From Sulfobacillus acidophilus DSM 10332 (GTDB lineage: Bacteria > Bacillota > Sulfobacillia > Sulfobacillales > Sulfobacillaceae), in NCBI GenBank assembly GCA_000237975.1, contig CP003179.1:2170001-2234000 (forward strand): a DNA stretch of 64,000 nucleotides, written 5' to 3'. A program made the position numbers and the translations under genes. Below are positions 57,373-64,000 of the stretch, in pieces; position 1 is the first letter of the stretch; every line of letters starts with the position of its first letter. The notes beneath the pieces are model-generated. The model saw nothing but the letters and a program-made list of their open reading frames with translations, had not been told where the DNA came from and ran no database searches.

Positions 57373-57894
57373 TTACCTGGGTGCCGTGCGACTTAACACC
57401 CAAAGGCTTACCACAACATATAAAAGCTCCACGATGATGGACAGTAGGGCCGCATCGGCCGGCAAGGGCAGGCCGCCCAGTCGATGAGGAGCTAATCCCC
57501 CGCCGGCAAAACCATGAAAAGCCGCAGAATGGTGATGGAACCGAAACCCTCCCGCCGGCGGGGAAAACCCGGCTCGGAATTTTGGTACTGGTAACAATAG
57601 CCGACTAAACGCCGGAATAAAGTCCATCAATAAACGCACCACTGCCGCACCACCGGCCGGCAAGATGCCCAGTCCCCAAGCCCATCGCCGGTTCATGGCA
57701 ATACCGATGGCAGTCCCCAAGGCACCTACAACATCCAACAAAAATAACCAGCCTAACAATGGATCAAATCGATGAACCCGGAAAAACAAAGCCAAATGAA
57801 TATAGAGCACCAACGCCAACAACAAAATCCCACCGACTGTCCACCCCCGTCCAGTCGGCACTGCCGGAGACCGTTCAGCCTGTTGCACCGCCAC
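57373..57894 (-). CDS. Four-helix membrane protein, unknown function
   Basis: The 173-residue product has four hydrophobic helices, for example VGGILLLALVLYIHLALFFR, GWLFLLDVVGALGTAIGIAM and LSIIVELLYVVVSLWVL, with a Pro/His/Phe-rich loop (FSPPAGGFRFHHHSAAFHGF). No family recognised. Located 100 bases upstream of the MacA-like gene in the same direction, it may be part of that operon. The start ATG at 57894 follows GGAGG. Confidence 0.65.
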   Translation of the reverse strand: MAVQQAERSPAVPTGRGWTVGGILLLALVLYIHLALFFRVHRFDPLLGWLFLLDVVGALGTAIGIAMNRRWAWGLGILPAGGAAVVRLLMDFIPAFSRLLLPVPKFRAGFSPPAGGFRFHHHSAAFHGFAGGGLAPHRLGGLPLPADAALLSIIVELLYVVVSLWVLSRTAPR

Positions 57895-57986
57895 GACGTT
57901 ACCTCCTTCGAAATATTTTCCATCCCATTTCTTCGCTTAAGGTTTAGCAAGAAAATGTTTCGAAAATGTTACAAGGCCTTCAAAAA

Positions 57987-58020
57987 GATTGAAGCGCCCG
58001 CAAGAAAAGGCGCTTCAATC
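57987..58020 (-). terminator. Terminator after the 555-residue YQFW protein gene
   Basis: GATTGAAGCGCC 57987-57998 pairs perfectly with 58009-58020 (12-bp stem, 10-base loop) and is followed on the minus strand by TTTTTG. It lies 15 bases after the stop of the upstream exoprotein gene. Confidence 0.9.
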
Positions 58021-58034
58021 GATTGATTCGAGCT

Positions 58035-59702
58035 TTATAACACCGTCAACTTGAGAGGAGTGGACGATTTCCAAAGGCCACTGGGATCGGACACGATCAC
58101 GATATAGGTACCCGGTGACACATCCACCGCATCGAGGGTAACGGTCTGGGCGATAGCATAAAAATCATTGGGACCAACCGCGATAGGAATAGTGACGGGA
58201 CCCGTGTAAGGCACGCCACCCAAGAGAAATCCGGCGCCAACCCCATTCCCTTGGCTGTTAATGACGGTCACGGTATATCCGGCATTATCAACACTAGCGG
58301 GATCGACCACGCCACCGGTCGACGTTAACTGGGTTAGCGTCAGGGTGATAGGTTGACCAGGCGTCAACTGAGGAGAGGATGCCGTGACACCCATTTGCTC
58401 CGGCTGCCCCCCTAAGACCGCTTGAATGGTGGATGACGACATGGGAAGCCCATCGCCGGATACGGTAAGGGTCATCGGACCTAACGATCCCGCGATCGAG
58501 TAGACCGTTACCGGCGTTGGAGGCTGTCCGCCGTCCACAGTGATGGCATCGGGTCCTTGCGTCAAATCGTGAAACTGTCCTGTTCCCCCCATAATCCCCG
58601 CTGTTAAATGATAGATACCGGTCGGCATCGGATTGCCCACTTGGTCTAGAACCGTCACGTTAAACACCGCCGGGTTTCCGCTTTCGTTAGCAATGTATGG
58701 CGTGTCGGGGGCGCTAATACCCACCGTAGTCGCCTGAGGTTGGACTACCGTCCACGCGCCTTGACCCGACAAATTTTCCCACTGAACATGCCAATTAATC
58801 GACCCGGTATCCTTGCCGGACTGAACGGTCATTTCGGCTAACCCTTGATGAAAAACCAATGGTGCCTGTCCATCGGTCTCGGCTGTGGTTCCATTGCCAA
58901 TCGTGCCGGGCGGCGCCAACCAATTCAACGTCGCTACACCGTTTGCAGTCGGCACCACATCGCCGGCACGATCTTCAATCGCCCACTGAAACGTTTGCCG
59001 ATCGATTCCATCTGCGACCAACGGTTGGGCTGGTTCTTCCACCAGCTGGCTCGGCGTTCCGTACGCATTGACTACCGCCGTTCGACCGCCCAATAGGCTT
59101 GCCGCGTTATCATCCGCGTTGAGCGGCTTAGCATAGACAATCAAATGATATTGACCTTCTTGAGCCAACGGCAGGGTCCACTGAGGACTTTCGCCAAATC
59201 CACCGGCAGATTGCCATACGCCGCTGGGCGTTTCGAACCACAATTGATAGACGGGATTGGCAACCGCAACCGCGCTAGTGGCTACCGTCATATTTTGACC
59301 GAGGGCCAAAGCGGTCGGAACTGACGCCCAAGCAAGCGTGCTATGGGAAAAAACGACAGCTGTCGGCGTGGTGATGATACTTTTGTCCCCTCCGAACCGA
59401 ACCGCCGCATCAACGACATAACTTCCCGTTCCCGGAACCGTCCACGATGCATCTTGTAACGGTCCGGATCCGGGTAACGCCAGCCAACGATTATTCGGAT
59501 ATTGAATCCAATAGGTGACGGTTTTGACGGCTGGGAAACCGGAAAGAGATAAGGTTTCTTTCTCTCCCGGCATCGCAGCGAGCGAACTGACGACGACTGT
59601 TGGTGTCCCATGACTGACCGTCGGTGTATGCTGTAGACTGGTATGAGGAAAAACTCCCGCTGCCAAAGCAACGGCGCCCCAAAGAAAATGTCCTTGAATC
59701 AC
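58035..59702 (-). CDS. Secreted Ig-like protein with two YQFW-type domains
   Basis: GTG 59702, with GGAGG 8 bases upstream, gives 555 residues; a longer frame to 59774 lacks a ribosome site. Signal peptide MIQGHFLWGAVALAAGVFPH. The first domain is divergent (VTYWIQYPNNRWLALPGSG), the second clear (ANPVYQLWFETPSGVWQSAG, ending HLIVYAKPLNADD). Ig-like repeats follow (VLDQVGNPMPTGIYHLTAGI; ASSPQLTPGQPITLTLTQLT). No membrane anchor. A close terminator follows. Likely surface or S-layer associated. Confidence 0.8.
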   Translation of the reverse strand: MIQGHFLWGAVALAAGVFPHTSLQHTPTVSHGTPTVVVSSLAAMPGEKETLSLSGFPAVKTVTYWIQYPNNRWLALPGSGPLQDASWTVPGTGSYVVDAAVRFGGDKSIITTPTAVVFSHSTLAWASVPTALALGQNMTVATSAVAVANPVYQLWFETPSGVWQSAGGFGESPQWTLPLAQEGQYHLIVYAKPLNADDNAASLLGGRTAVVNAYGTPSQLVEEPAQPLVADGIDRQTFQWAIEDRAGDVVPTANGVATLNWLAPPGTIGNGTTAETDGQAPLVFHQGLAEMTVQSGKDTGSINWHVQWENLSGQGAWTVVQPQATTVGISAPDTPYIANESGNPAVFNVTVLDQVGNPMPTGIYHLTAGIMGGTGQFHDLTQGPDAITVDGGQPPTPVTVYSIAGSLGPMTLTVSGDGLPMSSSTIQAVLGGQPEQMGVTASSPQLTPGQPITLTLTQLTSTGGVVDPASVDNAGYTVTVINSQGNGVGAGFLLGGVPYTGPVTIPIAVGPNDFYAIAQTVTLDAVDVSPGTYIVIVSDPSGLWKSSTPLKLTVL

Positions 59703-59926
59703 CCTGTTTCCTCCGTCTCGCAGGTTTTTAGCGGAGCAAATGGGCCGTCGCCTCGTCAGGGTTGCGGACATCATCGTTATGAAAGGGCGGCGGTCTTAAG
59801 AAGACCGTGTGTCCGTCATTGTTGACACGGGATCCGACGTTTCGACAAATCCCGATACGATAAAATTCCATTCCCAGGAACATTATCCTTTTTTATAGAG
59901 CGGGAATTTTTCCGTTCGGCCAATTA
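59703..59926. other. Gap upstream of the YQFW exoprotein gene
   Basis: 224 bases without a gene. A short hairpin (CGGTCTT 59791-59797, AAGACCG 59801-59807) is visible, without a T-run. The promoter of the exoprotein gene should lie here. Confidence 0.35.
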
Positions 59927-61051
59927 TCAGTCGATCTGCCCTAATCGGCTCAAAACCTGTAAATAGGTTTCATGGGTGAGAAGAGCCGTATTCCTCCAAT
60001 GAAAACTCTGCGCGTGTCGAATGCCGCTGTCTGCCAATTCACGCTGCCATCCTGCATTACGTATGAGCTCGGCAAGCGATGTCGCCATTGCCTGCGTATT
60101 ATAAGGATCCACATACAAGGCGGCACTACCGGCCACTTCCGGTAGTGAGGTACGATTGGATACGATCACAGGACAACCTTGCCCCATCGCCTCCAGGACC
60201 GGTAGACCGAATCCCTCGTAATAAGAAGGATAAAAAAAGGCGGTGGCATGGCGATAAAGGTCTTGCAACTCTTCATCCGTAACCATCGCCTGAACCGTCA
60301 CCCGGCCGTCCAATTGCTCTTCATGGATCCACTGTTCTACCAGTGGGACCGTCTCCGGTTCAAGGCCAACGACTTTTAGACTGATCTGTGACAATCGCGC
60401 TTGTTTAAAAGCTTTGAGCGCCCCGCGTAAATTTTTTCGAGGGTCTAAAGCGCCAAGGACCAATATGTAAGGTTTCTTTGGAAACACCGGCGTATCGACC
60501 GGAGAATATTTCGGTGCTAATGGAGTCACAACAATTTTTTCTGGCGACACTTCGAGGACCTTCTGGATATCCTCCGACGCATGTCGAGATACCGTAAAAA
60601 TCGCTTGTGCCCTTCGCACGAGTGCACGCAAAGCCGTCATTCGATATGTTCGACTCATCCGATGTCGCCACCGAATGTGCCCTGGCACGTCTTGCCCACG
60701 ATGCCATTCAATCACGTCGTGAACCGTTAATACCAATGGCTTAAGGGTCGCGACGGGGCCAATGTTTGCCGTTCCATGCACCAAAGCCGCGTTACGAAGC
60801 ACTTGAGGCCAGGCAATCTGTTCCCAAGTAAAGAATGTAGGACTCATTAGAAGATCAACCGAGTGCAACAAACCGATGCGCCTTACAACCTCCGGATCGG
60901 CCGCCGGATCGCCGAAAACATGAAGATCATACGGGCGAGGGATAAAAGCCATCTCCACCAACAAACGGTAAACATACTCGCCAATCCCCCGGCGAGGCGC
61001 GCGAAGTCCATAACGCCCGTCGACGACAATAATCGGCCGTGGCTTACCCAC
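59927..61051 (-). CDS. GT4-family glycosyltransferase
   Basis: The 374-residue GT4 has GRYGLRAPRRGIGEYVYRLL, YILVLGALDPRKNLRGALKA and YYEGFGLPVLEAMGQGCPVI (EX7E). It resembles mannosyl- or rhamnosyltransferases such as WbaZ/WbdB. It overlaps the Wzt ATPase gene by 8 bases, so the enzyme acts on the exported polysaccharide. Confidence 0.9.
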   Translation of the reverse strand: MGKPRPIIVVDGRYGLRAPRRGIGEYVYRLLVEMAFIPRPYDLHVFGDPAADPEVVRRIGLLHSVDLLMSPTFFTWEQIAWPQVLRNAALVHGTANIGPVATLKPLVLTVHDVIEWHRGQDVPGHIRWRHRMSRTYRMTALRALVRRAQAIFTVSRHASEDIQKVLEVSPEKIVVTPLAPKYSPVDTPVFPKKPYILVLGALDPRKNLRGALKAFKQARLSQISLKVVGLEPETVPLVEQWIHEEQLDGRVTVQAMVTDEELQDLYRHATAFFYPSYYEGFGLPVLEAMGQGCPVIVSNRTSLPEVAGSAALYVDPYNTQAMATSLAELIRNAGWQRELADSGIRHAQSFHWRNTALLTHETYLQVLSRLGQID

Positions 61052-62246
61052 GCTCGGTCACCTGCCAACCGTGGGGAAGCACCATAACCCCACCGCCACG
61101 CTCCAACGATTGAATCGTAATAGTCGTAGCTTGATGCCATTCGGCAATCAGCCGACCTTCAATGGAATGTAGCATCACGTCCACCTCGTATTGACCGGTC
61201 GCCAGCCACAAAGCGTCGACGCTCAAAGCGACCCGCGTCTTTTTAGACGCCTCAACGGTCAATTTGACCTGATCGTGCAACGTCGAAACCTCAGCGATAT
61301 CCAGCCCGTCAGGACGGCGAAATTTGACGGTGACGTGTGCTGGTATCGAGGTATCGCCATGATTCGAAAATTTCATTGTCAATATTGCCGGCTCACCACT
61401 TAACAGAACTTCCGACGCCCTGTCGCGAGCGGTCATCCGTGCCTCATCCAATGTGACGGTACCTTCGGGAACCGGTGGAGTATCATCGCCGCCTTTTTGT
61501 TGCTCGCCTACCAACGCTTCACGATAAGCCCGCACAACGTCATGAGGCAATCCGTCGAATTGCATTTCTCCTTTATTGATCCATAACGCACGATCCATTA
61601 AACGTTCAATGGATCCTAAGTCGTGAGATACTAATAAAATCGATGTGCCTTGCCGTTTCATTCGGAAAATCCGATCCATGCATCGTTGCTGAAATGCCTC
61701 GTCGCCGACCGCCAGGACTTCATCAACGATCAAAATTTCGGGCTCAACGCTGGTTGCCACGGAAAACCCGAGCCGCGCGTGCATTCCGGACGAATAATAT
61801 TTCACCGGTGTATCGATAAATGGTCGTATATCCGCAAAATCGATGATGTCGTCCATTTTCTGGTCTACGACTCGTCGCGGAATACCTAGTATCGACGCAT
61901 TTAAATAAACATTCTCCCGACCGGTAAAGTCCGGATGGAATCCCGCTCCTAATTCGATCAATGCCGACACCCGCCCGTTGACCGAAACACGTCCCTTTGT
62001 GGGAATCATGGTACGCGTCAATATTTTCAACAAGGTGCTTTTACCGGAACCGTTGGATCCGATAATGCCGTAACTGATTCCGGGAGGCATTTCAAACGAA
62101 ATGTCCTTTAGTGCCCAAAACGGCTCCGACCGGGGCCGACGATAACGCCCAGGAATCATGCGTGCTAACAATTGGCCCACACTGTCGGCACGATCCTTAC
62201 GCAAAGCAAATCGCTTGGACACATGATCAACTACGACCGAAGCCAC
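61044..62246 (-). CDS. wzt: Polysaccharide ABC exporter ATPase with substrate-binding C-domain (Wzt)
   Basis: 400 residues. The nucleotide domain has SYGIIGSNGSGKSTLLKILT (Walker A), YYSSGMHARLGFSVATSVEP (signature) and ILIVDEVLAVGD (Walker B). Residues after about 245 form a beta-rich Wzt_C domain (RASEVLLSGEPAILTMKFSN, TKKTRVALSVDALWL-type), which in E. coli O9a recognises the capped end of the glycan. The domain implies export of a finished, terminally modified chain. It is directly next to the permease gene. Confidence 0.93.
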   Translation of the reverse strand: MASVVVDHVSKRFALRKDRADSVGQLLARMIPGRYRRPRSEPFWALKDISFEMPPGISYGIIGSNGSGKSTLLKILTRTMIPTKGRVSVNGRVSALIELGAGFHPDFTGRENVYLNASILGIPRRVVDQKMDDIIDFADIRPFIDTPVKYYSSGMHARLGFSVATSVEPEILIVDEVLAVGDEAFQQRCMDRIFRMKRQGTSILLVSHDLGSIERLMDRALWINKGEMQFDGLPHDVVRAYREALVGEQQKGGDDTPPVPEGTVTLDEARMTARDRASEVLLSGEPAILTMKFSNHGDTSIPAHVTVKFRRPDGLDIAEVSTLHDQVKLTVEASKKTRVALSVDALWLATGQYEVDVMLHSIEGRLIAEWHQATTITIQSLERGGGVMVLPHGWQVTERG

Positions 62247-63077
62247 CTACATCACCTCCGCAAATAAGGGTTCGATACGGTGAAACACATACCACCCCAC
62301 GGTCCATGTTAAAATCGCCAATCCGGCGGCTAAATCCAAGTAATGCGGGTGCAATAGGTGCCCGGTGAATAAGAGGTTTCTCTCGCCCTCAATGACGGCA
62401 CCCATAGGATTCAGCAACAAAAGACGCCGAATATGCTCCGGGGCTTTTGACACTTGATACATAACCGGTGAGAGATAAATCCAAATCATGAGGATTAGAC
62501 CAATTAACTGACCCATATCACGATATAGTACGTTCAACGCGGCAACTAAGTAGGCGATACCAAGAGTAAAAATTAACTGCACAACGAGAATGACCGGCAA
62601 GAACACAACTTGCCAATGGATCGGAACCCGATAAATACCTATAAATACAAATAAAACCAGCAAAGAAAATAAAAAGTCAATCAATCGAGCGGCAACCGAT
62701 GCGGTCGGTAAAACTACCCGAGGAAAATAAATTTTCGCCAACAACGCGGCATTACCCGATACCGACGTCGTGGCCGACATGATACCGTTAGCGAATAGGT
62801 TCCAAAAGGTTAAGTTCGTCAATAAGAATACGACGTAAGGAATCGGTTTCGATGTCGCATGAAATATTAACCCAAAAACAAACCCGTAGATAGCCGATGA
62901 AATCAGCGGATTAATAATGGCCCAATAAATCCCTAAGATCGAGTGCTTATACCGCGTTTCGACATCACGCACGGCCAGATTACGCACTAGTTCAAACCAA
63001 ATTCCCGTTCGACGCCATAGGCCTTCCATGACCGCCGGTATCGAACGAGCGTTCTCCAAATTGTCCAGCCGGGTCAA
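62247..63077 (-). CDS. wzm: Polysaccharide ABC exporter permease (Wzm)
   Basis: The 276-residue ABC2 membrane protein has about six helices, including YWAIINPLISSAIYGFVFG, YVVFLLTNLTFWNLFANGIM and LIGLILMIWIYLSPVMYQ. The N-terminal amphipathic helix (LVRNLAVRDVETRYKHSILG) is the gate helix of Wzm/TagG proteins. Its stop directly abuts the Wzt start. No gene lies in 63078-63304. Confidence 0.93.
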   Translation of the reverse strand: MTRLDNLENARSIPAVMEGLWRRTGIWFELVRNLAVRDVETRYKHSILGIYWAIINPLISSAIYGFVFGLIFHATSKPIPYVVFLLTNLTFWNLFANGIMSATTSVSGNAALLAKIYFPRVVLPTASVAARLIDFLFSLLVLFVFIGIYRVPIHWQVVFLPVILVVQLIFTLGIAYLVAALNVLYRDMGQLIGLILMIWIYLSPVMYQVSKAPEHIRRLLLLNPMGAVIEGERNLLFTGHLLHPHYLDLAAGLAILTWTVGWYVFHRIEPLFAEVM

Positions 63078-63304
63078 CCTCCCTCGTTAACATACGCCCG
63101 AAAGCGACATCATTGTACCTTTTCACCTCAAATCTCGCCAAGGGTTCTCTCGTTATCTAATCTACATCTAGGGCACCCTCTGGTTATGGAAAAAAATAAT
63201 CATTTCTTTTAAGCTTCAGCCAGGTTTCAGACGTTGGTAACAAATCGTTAACAATTGGGTGGTTCAATATAGAGGATGAAACCCTAGGAAAGGAGACCGG
63301 CTCC

Positions 63305-63409
63305 ATGTCAAACCGTAATCCGAAAGATCCTATGCTGACCGCCGTGAGCGGCATCTTAGCCGCCCTATTATTATTGAGCATGGGCATCACGTTTACCCAC
63401 CTCATTTAA
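63305..63409 (+). CDS. 34-residue single-helix membrane peptide
   Basis: ATG 63305 follows AAAGGAGACC and the 34-residue product is MSNRNPKDP, a hydrophobic helix (AVSGILAALLLLSMGITFT) and HLI. The ribosome site, charge distribution (positive inside) and isolated placement support a real small membrane protein. Function unknown. Confidence 0.6.
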   Translation: MSNRNPKDPMLTAVSGILAALLLLSMGITFTHLI

Positions 63410-63440
63410 CCGGACATGCAATGCCCGGAAAAAGGGGGAT

Positions 63441-64000
63441 ATGATGGCTCGGATCAGTGGCCTGTCCTTGCGCGTCGAGTTATTGGACGTGCCTGATGTT
63501 GTGTATCGCGATCTCTGGATACCGAAACGGTTGACTTGGCACCAGCTGCACACCGTCCTACAGTTGGCATTAGGCTGGGAAAACCTGCACCGCTACGAAT
63601 TTCGTCGGGGAACCGAGCGGATTGGTTTGCCCCGTTCAAGCGATCCTCATCCGGTCACCGATGCCCGCACCGTACGTCTCTCGGCATATCCCTGGCTGGC
63701 GGACAGTCAGCTCACCTACCTCTACGACTTTCATGACGGATGGCGCCATCGGATCACGGTGTTGAATTGTGCAGTGGGTAACCGTCGCCAGCCAATCTTG
63801 CTCGACGGACACGGCGTGTGTCCTCCGGAAGATGTCGGCGGCGTCACCGGCTATCGCGAATTTTTAGATGCCATAACTGATCCCGACCATGAAGATTATG
63901 CCCTGTACCGCCTCTGGGCGGACGGCCATTACGCCTTTACCGGATTTCGTCTCGACGAGGCCGTAAAGCTATTTGATCAGGCCTTGGCTCCGCGTCGCCG
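63441..64000 (+). CDS. Plasmid pRiA4b ORF-3-like protein, cut by window edge
   Basis: ATG 63441, after AAAGGGGG, opens a frame to the window edge (186 codons). LRVELLDVPDVVYRDLWIPK, WHQLHTVLQLALGWENLHRY and FLYDFHDGWRH-like LTYLYDFHDGWRHRITVLN with CPPEDVGGVTGYREFLDAIT are the signature of the pRiA4b ORF-3 family, whose function is not established. The C-terminus lies outside. Confidence 0.85.
   Translation, partial: MMARISGLSLRVELLDVPDVVYRDLWIPKRLTWHQLHTVLQLALGWENLHRYEFRRGTERIGLPRSSDPHPVTDARTVRLSAYPWLADSQLTYLYDFHDGWRHRITVLNCAVGNRRQPILLDGHGVCPPEDVGGVTGYREFLDAITDPDHEDYALYRLWADGHYAFTGFRLDEAVKLFDQALAPRR

Overview
The window looks like chromosome of an acidophilic, moderately thermophilic Gram-positive bacterium close to Sulfobacillus. 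This rests on a secreted S53 (acid sedolisin) protease, lipoproteins with Gram-positive style signals, strong GGAGG-type ribosome sites, an S-layer-like exoprotein with a glycan gene set, and many Firmicute-type insertion sequences. No rRNA, tRNA or CRISPR array was found, so the assignment is inference.

Region 1 (1-16 kb) is mostly sugar and amide catabolism. On the minus strand lie an amino-acid permease (cut by the window edge) with a P1/DmpA peptidase, then a tight operon: FGGY kinase, two GH4 glycosidases, ROK kinase, PfkB kinase and class II ketose-bisphosphate aldolase. Divergent on the plus strand are an AgaS-like SIS isomerase, a DeoR-type regulator, and a sugar ABC transporter (lipoprotein plus two permeases) with no ATPase. 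Together they read as uptake of a glycoside, hydrolysis by NAD-dependent GH4 enzymes, and breakdown through a tagatose- or fructose-type bisphosphate route. Then come an MNT nucleotidyltransferase with a 10-codon remnant of its partner and a twice-broken acetamidase/formamidase pseudogene.

Region 2 (16-19 kb) holds two secreted proteins. Region 3 (19-29.15 kb) is a pile of mobile elements: two IS110-family copies with structured flanking RNA candidates, an IS21-like end, and an ISL3 element split by a 4.56 kb Tn7/Tni-like transposon (ends TGTT...AACA, 7-bp duplication). That transposon is itself split by an IS3-family element (5-bp duplication). A decayed integrase-type IS follows.

Region 4 (29.3-63.1 kb) is a cell-surface and glycan region: the S53 protease; an AT-rich block with a tandem GT4 protein, an FkbM methyltransferase, the GDP-D-rhamnose pair Rmd and Gmd, and further GT4/GT2 enzymes; an O-antigen-ligase-like polymerase/ligase; a large S-layer-like protein; two paralogous ribbon-helix-helix regulators; a TPR lipoprotein; a coiled-coil methyltransferase coupled to a GT4-GT2 fusion; a MacAB-like exporter; and a Wzm/Wzt polysaccharide ABC exporter with a GT4. 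Four secreted proteins here share a roughly 80-residue 'YQFW' beta-domain, nine copies in all. The simplest reading is an S-layer and its D-rhamnose-containing glycan, built, capped and exported by the surrounding genes. The right edge has a 34-residue membrane peptide and a truncated pRiA4b ORF-3-like gene.
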